From: Clostridiales bacterium
GTDB lineage: Bacteria > Bacillota > Clostridia > Oscillospirales > Acutalibacteraceae
Direction: 5' to 3'
Length of the DNA stretch: 64,000 nucleotides
Assembly (NCBI GenBank): GCA_018364155.1
Contig: JAGZMM010000004.1
Location: forward strand, 186,001-250,000
Part shown: in pieces, positions 24,299 through 33,100 of the stretch
How the letters are laid out: the number at the start of each line of letters is the position of its first letter
Position numbering within the stretch: position 1 is the stretch's first letter
Notes under the pieces: generated by a model
Database searches by the model: none
What the model was told of the DNA's origin: nothing
Seen by the model: only the letters and a program-made list of their open reading frames with translations
Program-made: the position numbers and the translations under genes

Positions 24299-25654
24299 AT
24301 GGCATTGCTGACAAAAGCGCCCCGGGGCACCCAGGATATCCTGCCAAAGGACAGCGGGAAGCTGCAGTTTGTGGAAGGAAGCCTGCTTGACACGGCCAAG
24401 CGGTATGGCTTTCAGGAAATCCGCACCCCGGTGTTTGAGCATACCGAGCTGTTTTTGCGGTCGGTGGGGGAAACCACCGACGTGGTGCAAAAGGAAATGT
24501 ATACCTTCCAGGACAAGGGCAACCGCTCCATCACCCTGCGCCCGGAAGGGACCGCGGGAGCGGCCCGGGCGGTGCTGGAGCATTCGCTGCACAACGACGC
24601 GCTGCCGGTGAAGGTGTCCTACCTGACCGGGTGCTACCGGTACGAAAAACCCCAGGCCGGGCGGCTGAGGGAGTTTCACCAGTTCGGCATTGAGATATTC
24701 GGCGCCGAAAAGCCGGCGGCGGACGCGGAGATCATCTGCGTGGCAAACGAGGCGCTGACTCATTTGGGGGTCAAAAACCTGCAATTGCAGTTAAACTCCA
24801 TTGGCTGCCCTACCTGCCGGGCGGAGTATCACAAGGCGCTGCGGGCCTTCTTTGAGGCAAGACAGGAGGACCTGTGCGACACCTGCAAGGGCCGCCTGGA
24901 GCGAAACCCCATGCGCATTCTCGACTGCAAAAGTCCCGTCTGCCAGGAGATCGCCAAGGACGCACCCAACATGCTCGACTATCTGTGTGACGATTGCAAG
25001 GAGCATTTCGAAGGGGTCAAGGGCTTTCTGGACGCGGCAGGTCTTAGCTATGTGATCAATCCCCGCATCGTCAGAGGGTTGGACTATTATACGCGCACGG
25101 TCTTTGAGTTCGTATCGCAGGACATCGGGTCCCAGGGCACCGTCTGCGGCGGCGGCCGGTACGACGGCCTGATGGAAGAGCTGGGCGGGCCGCACCTGCC
25201 TTCTCTGGGCTTCGGTATGGGAATCGAGAGGCTGATGCTCGTGCTTAAAAACCAGGGGGCCGAGCTGCCAGAGGACCCGCCCTGCAACGTGTACATCGCC
25301 TCCATGGGAGACGCGGCGGCAAAAGAGGCCTTTCGCATCGCTGAGCTTCTTAGGGAAGAAGGGTTCTCCGCCCAGTGCGACTTGGTGGGCCGCAGCCTGA
25401 AGGCCCAGATGAAATACGCCGACAAGATCGGCGCCCAGCACACCATGGTGCTGGGGGACAATGAGCTTGCCGCGGGCAAGGCGAACCTAAAGGACATGGC
25501 CACCGGCGAGCAGGTGGAGGTGGACCTGGGCGAGGGGCTCATCGACGTGATCTACCGCACCCAGCTGGAAAAAGAGCTTGCGAACATTTCCCAGGCGGGC
25601 GGCGAGGCGGACATTGCCTCGCTGCTGGCCGGGATTCAGAATAGGGAAGAATAA
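24299..25654 (+). CDS. hisS: Histidyl-tRNA synthetase
   Basis: A 451-residue class II synthetase. ATG 24299 follows GGAGGG. It starts APRGTQDILP and shows motif 1 (RYGFQEIRTPVFEHTELF region), motif 2 (TLRPEGTAGAARA and CYRYEKPQAGRLREFHQFG), the His-A signature VRGLDYYTRTVFEF and motif 3 (GFGMGIERLML). The C-terminal anticodon domain (residues about 335-430) has the usual alpha/beta fold. It charges tRNA-His. The gene is followed after about 25 bases by aspS; this hisS-aspS pair is a widespread Firmicutes operon. The tail ends QNREE. Confidence 0.96.
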   Translation: MALLTKAPRGTQDILPKDSGKLQFVEGSLLDTAKRYGFQEIRTPVFEHTELFLRSVGETTDVVQKEMYTFQDKGNRSITLRPEGTAGAARAVLEHSLHNDALPVKVSYLTGCYRYEKPQAGRLREFHQFGIEIFGAEKPAADAEIICVANEALTHLGVKNLQLQLNSIGCPTCRAEYHKALRAFFEARQEDLCDTCKGRLERNPMRILDCKSPVCQEIAKDAPNMLDYLCDDCKEHFEGVKGFLDAAGLSYVINPRIVRGLDYYTRTVFEFVSQDIGSQGTVCGGGRYDGLMEELGGPHLPSLGFGMGIERLMLVLKNQGAELPEDPPCNVYIASMGDAAAKEAFRIAELLREEGFSAQCDLVGRSLKAQMKYADKIGAQHTMVLGDNELAAGKANLKDMATGEQVEVDLGEGLIDVIYRTQLEKELANISQAGGEADIASLLAGIQNREE

Positions 25655-25679
25655 TCGAGTGGAAATGGAGCCGATTGCT

Positions 25680-27458
25680 ATGAACGATACCCTTCAGGGA
25701 ATCAAACGCACCGACTACTGCGGTACGCTGCGGGAGACGGACATTGGAAGAGAAGTGACGGTTTGCGGCTGGGTGCAGCGGCAGCGGGACTTGGGAGGCC
25801 TCATTTTTGTGGACCTGCGGGACCGCACGGGCCTTTTGCAGCTGGCCTTTGACGACAATACCGACCGGGCTGTTTTTGAGAAGGCGGGAGAGCTGCGCTC
25901 GGAGTTCGTGGCGGCGGCCCGGGGCGTCATCCGCCGCCGGGCGGCGGTCAACAAGGACATTCCCACCGGGCTTGTGGAGGTGGAAGTCTCTGAGCTTCGC
26001 ATCCTGTCCCGCGCCCAGACCCCGCCCTTTGACATTTCGGACGACTGCAACGCCAGAGAAGAGCTGCGCCTCAAGTACCGCTATCTGGACCTGCGCCGCC
26101 CCAAGCTTCAGCAAAACCTGATGCTGCGCCACCGGGTGGTCAAGGCGACCAGGGACTATTTCGATTCCAAGGGGTTTTTGGAGATCGAGACTCCGGTGCT
26201 CATCAAGTCCACCCCGGAGGGGGCAAGAGACTATTTAGTTCCCAGCCGGCTGCACCACGGGGAATTTTACGCGCTGCCCCAGTCCCCCCAGATCTATAAG
26301 CAGCTGCTGATGGTGTCCGGGTACGACCGGTATATGCAGATCGCCCGGTGCTTTCGGGACGAGGACCTGCGGGCCGACCGGCAGCCGGAGTTCACCCAGA
26401 TTGACTGCGAGCTGTCCTTTGTGGACATGGAGGACATTTTGGAAATCGGGGAAGGCTTTGTGCAGTACCTGTTCAAGGAAACCTTGGGCGTGGACGTGCC
26501 CCTGCCTCTCCCCCGCATCACCTATGCGGACGCTATGAACCGGTTCGGCTCGGATAAGCCGGACACCCGCTTTGGCATGGAAATCTGCGACGTGTCTGAA
26601 CTTGTGAAGGATTCCTCTTTCTCGGTGTTCTCCTCTCCCATCAAGGAGGGAGGCAGCGTGCGGGGAATCGTGGCCAAGGACGCGGCCAAAGCCCTCACCC
26701 GCAAGGAGATCGACAAGCTGACCGAATACGTCCGGGGCATCGGCGCGAAGGGTCTTGCCTGGGTACGCTGGGTGGAGGAAAAGCCGGCCTGCTCCTTCGG
26801 CAAGTTCATGGCCGAGGGCGAGCTGGAAGCGATCCTCTCCCACATGGGCGCAAAACAGGGAGACGTGGTGCTGCTGGTGGCGGACAAGGACAAGGTGGCC
26901 CTCCCCACCCTGGGCGCTTTGCGCCTGGAGGTGGCTCGGAAACTGGACATTATCCCCGACCAGTACCATTTCCTCTGGGTGACGGAGTTCCCCTTCTTCG
27001 AATGGGACGAGGACGCCAACACCTGGGTGGCCATGCACCATCCCTTCACCGCACCCATGGACGAATGCATCCAGTACCTGGATTCGGACAAGGGCAAAGT
27101 CCGGGCCAAGGCTTATGACCTGGTGCTAAACGGGGTGGAGCTCTCTTCCGGTTCTATCCGGATCACCGACCCGACTTTGCAGGCGCGGATGTTCGCGGCT
27201 CTCGGCTTGTCCGACGAGGAGGCCGCGCGCAAGTTCGGCTTCTTAACGGGCGCCTTCCAGTACGGCGCGCCGCCTCACGGGGGCTTCGGCATTGGGCTTG
27301 ACCGGCTGGTGATGCTCATGGCCGGGGCGGATTCCATTCGCGAGGTCATCGCCTTCCCGAAGGTGCAAAACGCCAGCGAACTCATGAGCGAATGCCCCTC
27401 TCCGGTGGACGAGGTGCAGCTCAGGGAGCTGGGCATCCAAACCATCGCGGAAGAGTAA
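25680..27458 (+). CDS. aspS: Aspartyl-tRNA synthetase
   Basis: A 592-residue class IIb synthetase, standard bacterial length. ATG 25680 (MNDTLQGIKRTDYCG) is chosen with GGAG nine bases before it; ATG 25665 is an alternative. The OB-fold anticodon domain (about 15-105) reads VCGWVQRQRDLGGLIFVDLRD (as VCGWVQRQRD, GGLIFVDLRDR). Catalytic motifs are FLEIETPVLIKSTPEGARD (as FLEIETPVL, STPEGARDYLVP), ARCFRDEDLRADRQPEFTQID (as RCFRDEDLRADRQPE) and GIGLDRLVM. The bacterial GAD insertion is present (about 290-400). It ends before a terminator and completes the hisS-aspS operon. Confidence 0.96.
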   Translation: MNDTLQGIKRTDYCGTLRETDIGREVTVCGWVQRQRDLGGLIFVDLRDRTGLLQLAFDDNTDRAVFEKAGELRSEFVAAARGVIRRRAAVNKDIPTGLVEVEVSELRILSRAQTPPFDISDDCNAREELRLKYRYLDLRRPKLQQNLMLRHRVVKATRDYFDSKGFLEIETPVLIKSTPEGARDYLVPSRLHHGEFYALPQSPQIYKQLLMVSGYDRYMQIARCFRDEDLRADRQPEFTQIDCELSFVDMEDILEIGEGFVQYLFKETLGVDVPLPLPRITYADAMNRFGSDKPDTRFGMEICDVSELVKDSSFSVFSSPIKEGGSVRGIVAKDAAKALTRKEIDKLTEYVRGIGAKGLAWVRWVEEKPACSFGKFMAEGELEAILSHMGAKQGDVVLLVADKDKVALPTLGALRLEVARKLDIIPDQYHFLWVTEFPFFEWDEDANTWVAMHHPFTAPMDECIQYLDSDKGKVRAKAYDLVLNGVELSSGSIRITDPTLQARMFAALGLSDEEAARKFGFLTGAFQYGAPPHGGFGIGLDRLVMLMAGADSIREVIAFPKVQNASELMSECPSPVDEVQLRELGIQTIAEE

Positions 27459-27480
27459 CGATCCCTCTTCTTCTCGTAGC

Positions 27481-27513
27481 AAAGCCCCCTGGCAACGCCG
27501 GGGGGCTTTTTCA
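27481..27513 (+). terminator. Terminator of hisS-aspS
   Basis: AAAGCCCCCTGGC / GCCGGGGGGCTTTTT hairpin followed by a T run. Confidence 0.9.
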
Positions 27514-27519
27514 TGTCAT

Positions 27520-27735
27520 CTATCCTTCACCCTTGGCGTCCTCGCCGATGGAAAAGAGATCGTTCGGCGTACATGACAGAATCAGACAAAGCGCCTCGAT
27601 GTTTTCCTTGCTGATGGACTTCGTTTCGTTGTCGAGCATTCTGCGAAAACTCTGATAGCTCATATTGAGCTGTTGAAAAAGCCAGTACCTGGATTTCCCC
27701 TTCTGGGTTAGGATTTCTTGCACGCGAAGCGTCAT
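27520..27735 (-). CDS. Small solo XRE-family regulator (paralog B)
   Basis: A 71-residue helix-turn-helix protein, ATG 27735 with GGGAGATG upstream. The core GKSRYWLFQQLNMSYQSFRR and KSISKENIEALCLILSC are nearly the same as in the paralogs at 19595-19813 and 50778-51038. The fold is a short Cro/CI domain; only a few acidic residues follow, so any signal must come from a partner or a promoter-level mechanism. It is convergent with aspS across a terminator. Regulated genes are unknown. Confidence 0.85.
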   Translation of the reverse strand: MTLRVQEILTQKGKSRYWLFQQLNMSYQSFRRMLDNETKSISKENIEALCLILSCTPNDLFSIGEDAKGEG

Positions 27736-27846
27736 ATTATCATCTCCCGGATTTGAGTGGATTGATTATACTGCTTTTTATCTGCTTTGTGTGGGAGGTG
27801 AGCTCATAATATAGCCAAAGTATATCCATTTTACCGGAGGAATACG

Positions 27847-27886
27847 CAAGGCCCGCCGTCCCTTTCGGGGAACCGGCGGGCCTTGC
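27847..27886 (-). terminator. Hairpin after the ABC permease
   Basis: A GC-rich stem CAAGGCCCGCCG / CGGCGGGCCTTG with an inner CCCC-GGGG pairing lies beyond the permease stop. The minus-strand U tract is weak. Confidence 0.65.
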
Positions 27887-27916
27887 GCTTTATGAGAAAT
27901 GGATAGAGGAATTGGC

Positions 27917-29950
27917 TTATCGGCGTTCGCGGATCATGGTCTTGCAGCCGAAGTAGGTGGCCAGGAAATAGCCGCCGTAAATCAGGATGATGATGCCGGC
28001 GGTAAAAATGGTATTGGCCACCATGTCCAGATTTCCGAACTGCTGGACAATCTGGTTTGCCACCGTCAGCCCCACCACTGAATGGACGATGGCCAGAGCT
28101 AAGGGCATCATGAAATAGATGAAAATCTGAGTAAAGAGGGCCCGATTGACCATTTTTTCCTCCGCGCCTAGCTTTTTGAGCAGGCGGTAGCGCTGGACGT
28201 TGTCGGCCGATTCGGAAAGCTGCTGCAAAGCAAGCACCGCGGCGGAGGTAATCAGGAAGACGATGCCGATGTAGATCGCCAGGTAAGAAATGATGGTTTT
28301 CAGGCCGGCGCCCGCGTCGAGCACTTCCTGGCGGGAGTAATAGCTGCTGTAGGGCCGGGCGAGGGACTCGTTGGTTCCCACCTTATAGGCTTCGTCCACC
28401 GCTTTAAAGAAGGCGGCCTCTGCGTCGGGAGAATAGAAGTTCACGTTGGCGATGGTGCGCCGGGGCAAAAACCCTTCCATCTCAAAGGCTGCGTCGGGCA
28501 GGATCAGGGTGCCCGTATCCATGAACATCTGGGTGGTTTCCACGATGTTGGGCAGGGCTTCCTGGCTGGCGGCGGTGTAGGTTGCGCCGCCGATTTCGAT
28601 GCGCCCATCCTTCTGGAGGAAGTCGTTTATAATGGGGATCATGTTGGTATAATTGCAGTTGATGACAAACTGGTTTTCGGACAGCTCCACCGGTTCCTTG
28701 CCCTGCATGACCATGGCCGCATTATAGTCGGACAGGGGGATGGCTTCGATGGCCGTCCCGATCATGGACTCGAGGGTGTAGCCGTTTGGAACCATAGACT
28801 CCCGGGAGGTGAGGATAGCCTTGTAGGTGATGGGAGAGGTGTAAATCCGCACCTCCTGCTCCTCCTTGGAATAGTCGGACAGGTTGACTCCGTTCTTTTG
28901 CAGCTCGCCCTGAAACGGGGGACGCTCATGCTCCGGGTCATCGGGATAGTGGTACTGGGTGAAGGAAACATCGTAGGGGGTAGTCTTTTGCAGGTCCTTG
29001 GTGAGCACGTCTGCAAGCCCCAGGCCGCTGGAAAGAGTACCGATGGTGATGAGCAGCATGATGCAGATCAGGGTCATGGAGACGAAGGTGGTGTTGATCT
29101 TGGAGTTGATCTGCCGCAGCACAAACATGTTGAGGTTTTTCAGGTACAGCCGCTTATTGGACTTGACCACCCGCAGCAGAAAGCCGGACAGGGACAGGAA
29201 GAAGAGAAGGGTGCCTAAGGAGCCGAAGACCAGAGCGGCGGTAAATTCCCAGTCCAGGGTCATCATGCCGTTGTCGAGAATGCAGTAGTAAGCGAAGGCC
29301 AGGCAGCCCACCGCGATGATAAAAATCACCACCGAAACCCAAAGCTTGCGGATTTTCAGGCTTTCGTTCTTCTTGCCGGCAGTGAGCAGGTCGATGAGCT
29401 TATACTTGGAGATGGAGATGGTGTTGAAAATCATCACCAAAAGGAAAATCAGGCCAAAGTATAGGATGGAGCGGATGAGCGCATCCATGGAAAAGGTAAA
29501 CTCAAACTGTTTAAGATTGACGGCGAACATCTTGGCCGTCACCACCGCCAGCCCCTGAGAAGCAAAGACGCCGATCACCAGGCCCACCACCAGGGAAATG
29601 ACGCCGATGAAGAAGGTTTCCAGGATGACGAGGCGGGAGATCTTCCCCTTGGGCATGCCCAGGATCATGTATAGGCCCAGTTCCTTTTTGCGCCGCTTGA
29701 TAAGGAAGCGGTTGGCATAGATGATGAGGAAGGCCAAAAGCACCGAGATGAACACGGAGACGTATCCCATCATCTGGGTGAGCAATTTGAGCATATCCTC
29801 CTGGCGGGAGGACACATCGAGCATGGCCTGCTGGGAGTCGATGGAGTTAAAGACGTAGAAAAGGCAGACGCCGAAGGTCAACGTCAGAAAATAGACGGTG
29901 TAGTCCTTCATGCTTTTCTTGACGTTTTGAAAGGCCAGCTTAGAGAACAT
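27917..29950 (-). CDS. BceB-like ABC transporter permease
   Basis: A 677-residue permease. ATG 29950 (MFSKLAFQNVKKSMKDY) has GGAGGTGA upstream and overlaps the ATPase gene by 11 bases. It shows ten membrane helices: a four-helix N-terminal block with a FtsX domain, a pair near 280-300, a large extracellular domain (about residues 310-530) between helices 7 and 8, and three final helices. This is the BceB/VraG layout, in which the extracellular domain contacts lipid II-targeting antibiotics such as bacitracin, and the permease also signals to its sensor kinase. The kinase and regulator lie directly upstream. Peptide specificity is unknown. Confidence 0.92.
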   Translation of the reverse strand: MFSKLAFQNVKKSMKDYTVYFLTLTFGVCLFYVFNSIDSQQAMLDVSSRQEDMLKLLTQMMGYVSVFISVLLAFLIIYANRFLIKRRKKELGLYMILGMPKGKISRLVILETFFIGVISLVVGLVIGVFASQGLAVVTAKMFAVNLKQFEFTFSMDALIRSILYFGLIFLLVMIFNTISISKYKLIDLLTAGKKNESLKIRKLWVSVVIFIIAVGCLAFAYYCILDNGMMTLDWEFTAALVFGSLGTLLFFLSLSGFLLRVVKSNKRLYLKNLNMFVLRQINSKINTTFVSMTLICIMLLITIGTLSSGLGLADVLTKDLQKTTPYDVSFTQYHYPDDPEHERPPFQGELQKNGVNLSDYSKEEQEVRIYTSPITYKAILTSRESMVPNGYTLESMIGTAIEAIPLSDYNAAMVMQGKEPVELSENQFVINCNYTNMIPIINDFLQKDGRIEIGGATYTAASQEALPNIVETTQMFMDTGTLILPDAAFEMEGFLPRRTIANVNFYSPDAEAAFFKAVDEAYKVGTNESLARPYSSYYSRQEVLDAGAGLKTIISYLAIYIGIVFLITSAAVLALQQLSESADNVQRYRLLKKLGAEEKMVNRALFTQIFIYFMMPLALAIVHSVVGLTVANQIVQQFGNLDMVANTIFTAGIIILIYGGYFLATYFGCKTMIRERR

Positions 29951-30707
29951 TGCTGTTGTCACCTCCAAGCAGGGTCACGACTTCGATGATCTTGTTGAAG
30001 AACTGCTTGCGGGTATCGCTTCCCCTCACAAGCTCGTTGAAGATCTTGCCGTCCTTGATGAAGAGAATGCGGTGGCAGTAGCTGGCGGTGAAGGCGTCGT
30101 GGGTAACCATGAGGATGGTGGCGTGCAGATCCCGGTTGAGGGTCTCGAAGCTCTCTAGGAGCATCCGGGCGGACTTGGAATCCAGGTTGCCGGTGGGCTC
30201 ATCCGCCAGGATCAGGGACGGGTTCGTAATAATGGCCCGCGCGCAGGCTACCCGCTGCTTCTGGCCGCCGGACATCTGGTACGGGTACTTATTAAGCACG
30301 TCCCCGATTTCCAGCTTGGCAGCCACGTTTTTGACCCGCTCGATGATCTCGGCGGAGGGGGTCTTGATGATGGTCAGAGCCAGGGCGATGTTTTCAAAGG
30401 CGGTAAGGGTATCCAACAGGTTAAAGTCCTGAAAAATAAAGCCTAGCTGCTCCCGGCGGAAGCGGGAAAGGCTTTTGGAATTGAGGGTTGTAATGTCGCT
30501 TGCGCCGATGTAGATGTGGCCGGAGGTAACGGTGTCGATGGTGGAGATGCAGTTTAAGAGGGTGGTCTTGCCGGAGCCGGAGGCACCCATGATGCCCACG
30601 TACTCCCCTTCGCTTACGTCGAAGCTGATTTGGTCCACCGCCTTGGTGACGTTTCCTTTGTTTCCGTAATATTTCTCGATGTTCTGAACCGATAAAATCG
30701 TACTCAT
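29940..30707 (-). CDS. BceA-like ABC transporter ATPase
   Basis: A 255-residue nucleotide-binding protein; ATG 30707 follows CAGGAGGA. Motifs: Walker A GASGSGKTT, Q-loop FIFQDFNLLD, signature MSGGQKQRVACARAI, Walker B LILADEPTGNLD and the H-loop MVTHDAFTASYCHR. It belongs to the MacB/LolD-like group that powers mechanotransmission permeases rather than classical transport. It is coupled to the permease gene by an 11-base overlap. A TNACA-N4-TGTAA-type box upstream suggests control by the adjacent response regulator. Confidence 0.94.
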   Translation of the reverse strand: MSTILSVQNIEKYYGNKGNVTKAVDQISFDVSEGEYVGIMGASGSGKTTLLNCISTIDTVTSGHIYIGASDITTLNSKSLSRFRREQLGFIFQDFNLLDTLTAFENIALALTIIKTPSAEIIERVKNVAAKLEIGDVLNKYPYQMSGGQKQRVACARAIITNPSLILADEPTGNLDSKSARMLLESFETLNRDLHATILMVTHDAFTASYCHRILFIKDGKIFNELVRGSDTRKQFFNKIIEVVTLLGGDNSNVL

Positions 30708-30738
30708 CGTTTTTCCTCCTGTTTCTCGTGATGGCTTT

Positions 30739-30802
30739 ATCTTACCACCCGGGCCGGCCGGCAACCATCGTTTTTCCTTACGTTTGGCTTACAGTTTTGT
30801 CA
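30739..30802 (-). promoter_or_regulatory. Putative BceR-box promoter of the ABC genes
   Basis: On the minus strand TGACA-AAAC-TGTAA occupies 30789-30802, an exact fit to the TNACA-N4-TGTAA box bound by BceR-type regulators. A -10-like TAAGAT lies at 30739-30744, with only a poor -35 (TGGTTG), as expected for an activator-dependent promoter. The rest of 30803-31080 holds a terminator and nothing else recognisable. Confidence 0.72.
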
Positions 30803-30907
30803 GTTTCCCCGGGCAAACTTTGTAGATGCCCTTGTTTTGGGAAACACGGTCCGGTCATTCAGACGCAGAAACCGCCTCCTTCCCTGCACTTGATGTTTGT
30901 TTTTCTA

Positions 30908-30953
30908 AGAAGAGGAAAAAGAAGAAGCCCCGCGCGAATGAACCCGCGGGGGC
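30908..30953 (-). terminator. Terminator after the sensor kinase
   Basis: Stem GCCCCCGCG / CGCGGGGC followed on the minus strand by TTCTTCTTTTTCC. It separates the regulator-kinase transcript from the ABC transcript. Confidence 0.75.
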
Positions 30954-31080
30954 AAAAAAACCAAGTTATTCTGCATTTGCCGGTCCTATTTTCGAGGCAG
31001 GGCCCGGAGACAAACCAATGCGTTGCGGCAAAAGGTCCGCTTTGCGCCGAGGTATCGGAGAGGTTCTTCTCTTTTACAGC

Positions 31081-32088
31081 TCAAAGCAGATGCATGGTGC
31101 CCTTGGGAAAGACGATACGCACCGTCGTTCCGCTGCCTGGACAGGAGGTCAACGTAATGGAAAGGCCCAGCTTGTCACAAAGCTTTCTGCACAAGTAGAG
31201 CCCCATACCGGTGGACTTGGCGTAGCGCCGGCCGTTCTCCCCGGTAAAGCCCTTTTCGAAGGCGCGGGCCGCGTCCGCCTCGCTCATGCCGATGCCGTTG
31301 TCCGCGATGTACAGAGCGATGCGGTTGTCCCACTCCTGGGCATAAATGCGGATGCGGGCCGGGTCCTTCTTATACTTGATAGCGTTGACAAACAGCTGGC
31401 CCAGAATAAAGTCTATCCATTTTACATCGGTGTACACCGTGAAATCCACCTCTTCCACCGATACCGTGACCTTATTCTCAATAAATCCGCAGGCATGGCG
31501 GCGCACCGCCCCGTACACCATCTCTTTGAGGGAGGACTTTTTCACCAGATAGTCCTTTTCCACACTGTTGGAACGGGAATAGTAAAGCGCCTGCTCCACA
31601 AACCCGTCGATTTTTCCGATTTCCTCCCCAATGGAGCGGGTCACCTCATCCGGATGATTTTCAATCAAAAGAAGGCTGGAGGCAATGGGGGTTTTCACCT
31701 CATGCACCCAGGTCTCAATAAACTCCCGGTACTCGGCGGACTGGCGCTTATAAAGCGCGATCTCATCGTTCATGGCCTTGCCGGTCCGGCGCAGAGTGTC
31801 GTAAAGGATTTCCCCTTCTGCAAAGGAGGGGCGCTCCAAAAGCTCCATAAGCAGGAACTTCTTGTCCAAAGCCTCCAGGTGCTTTTCCACCTGCCGGTAA
31901 TAAGCCCGCTTGTACAGGTATTCCGCCAGAAGACCCGCCAGTATGGCCAAAAGCAGCACCCCAGCAATAAACCCGATGGAATAGCCAGGCACCCGCAATA
32001 CCGAAAGAAAGATCAACACAAAGACGAACGCCAAAAAGAACGCCGTCAGCAGCACCGCCTTGTCCCGCAGGAAGGAACGAAATTTCAT
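31081..32088 (-). CDS. BceS-like intramembrane-sensing histidine kinase
   Basis: A 335-residue kinase. Two N-terminal membrane helices (about 10-55) are separated by a very short loop, so there is no extracellular sensor; this is typical of kinases that take their signal from a BceB-type permease. The dimerisation helix carries the phospho-acceptor His in FIETWVHEVKTPIAS (near residue 128). The ATPase domain has the N box (FVNAIKYKK), G1 (IADNGIGM) and G2 (STGMGLYLCRKL). The ATG overlaps the regulator stop by four bases. The kinase phosphorylates the adjacent regulator when the ABC permease meets its antibiotic. Confidence 0.93.
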   Translation of the reverse strand: MKFRSFLRDKAVLLTAFFLAFVFVLIFLSVLRVPGYSIGFIAGVLLLAILAGLLAEYLYKRAYYRQVEKHLEALDKKFLLMELLERPSFAEGEILYDTLRRTGKAMNDEIALYKRQSAEYREFIETWVHEVKTPIASSLLLIENHPDEVTRSIGEEIGKIDGFVEQALYYSRSNSVEKDYLVKKSSLKEMVYGAVRRHACGFIENKVTVSVEEVDFTVYTDVKWIDFILGQLFVNAIKYKKDPARIRIYAQEWDNRIALYIADNGIGMSEADAARAFEKGFTGENGRRYAKSTGMGLYLCRKLCDKLGLSITLTSCPGSGTTVRIVFPKGTMHLL

Positions 32089-32750
32089 ACCATATACCCC
32101 TGTCCCCGTTTGGTGATCAGATATTCATGCACGCCGATGGTTTCCAGCCGCTTGCGCAGACGGGTAATGTTCACCGTCAGCGTATTGTCGTCTACAAACT
32201 CGTCCGACTGCCACAGGTCGTTCATGATGGCATCCCGGGAAACAATGGCGCAAGGATGCTTCATCAAAAGATGGAGGATGCGCACCTCATTTTTGGACAG
32301 CTCCACTTCCTGCCCCTCATGGCTGGCCACGCTTCTGGAAAGGTCCAGGGTAACGCCTTTATGGGAAATGGTCTTCGACCCGCTGCCCTGGTAGGTTCTT
32401 TTGAGTACCGAGGAGATGCGCGCCAAAAGAATCTGTGTATTGTAGGGCTTTGTAATAAAATCGTCGGCGCCCAGGTTCATGCTCATCAGCTCGTCCACAT
32501 CGCTGTCCCGGCTGGTGACCATAATGATGGGCATGTCGGAGCGCTTGCGGATTTCCCGGCAGATGTGGTAGCCATCGAGGACGGGCAGGTTGATGTCCAG
32601 CAAAAGAAGCTGCGCCCCGTCGTCCAAAACCGCGTCCACGACCCCCTCAAAGCTGTCCGACGCCCGGCATTCATAGCCGTATTTGGTCAGCAGCAGGGAA
32701 AGCTCGGTGCGGATCTTGGGATCGTCCTCAATGATATAGATTTTCGCCAT
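32085..32750 (-). CDS. BceR-like OmpR-family response regulator
   Basis: A 221-residue regulator. ATG 32750 (MAKIYIIEDDPKIR) lies 8 bases after AAAGGA; an ATG 9 bases earlier overlaps that site. The receiver domain has the acidic pair EDD, phospho-acceptor Asp in LLLLDINLPVLDG (near residue 51), the switch Thr/Ser in IIMVTSRDSD and Lys in DFITKPYN. The C-terminal winged helix (about 125-221) reads ELSKNEVRILHLLMKHP and VNITRLRKRLETIG. It would activate the ABC genes through the box at 30789-30802. It is the first gene of the regulator-kinase transcript. Confidence 0.93.
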   Translation of the reverse strand: MAKIYIIEDDPKIRTELSLLLTKYGYECRASDSFEGVVDAVLDDGAQLLLLDINLPVLDGYHICREIRKRSDMPIIMVTSRDSDVDELMSMNLGADDFITKPYNTQILLARISSVLKRTYQGSGSKTISHKGVTLDLSRSVASHEGQEVELSKNEVRILHLLMKHPCAIVSRDAIMNDLWQSDEFVDDNTLTVNITRLRKRLETIGVHEYLITKRGQGYMV

Positions 32751-32893
32751 GTCCGTCATCCTTTCGCGTTTTCGTATACAATCGTGGTTCCTAAAAAAGC
32801 AAGGGAAACCCCTGCAGAAATATTCTGGTTATTCACAGATGCTACAAACTGGGAGAAAATTGTATAAAAATTGGGAAACCTCTTTACTTTTCT

Positions 32894-32922
32894 ATAATAG
32901 TAAATTACAATTACATTGTCAA
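32894..32922 (-). promoter_or_regulatory. Promoter of the regulator-kinase operon
   Basis: On the minus strand, TTGACA (32917-32922), 17-bp spacer, TATTAT (32894-32899). The same bases form TATAAT on the plus strand (32893-32898), preceded by TTGGGA (32871-32876) at 16 bp, so a divergent promoter overlaps it. Confidence 0.8.
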
Positions 32923-33100
32923 TACAACTCTTTCACTGGTGTAGGATTATAGCTCGATATATTCGCTTTTCCGACGAAATCTTGAGCACTTTCTTCCATT
33001 TTTGTTCAATATTATTTACCAACTGAACCCCGGTTCCGTCAAAGAGACGTATCCGGCGACAAAATCCCTGCACACATGGCTTTGAAAGGAGGGCTTTCGT

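Noticed and set aside
30826..32394. 522-codon plus-strand open frame
   Set aside because: Antisense to the sensor kinase and response regulator, no ribosome site, no known domains.
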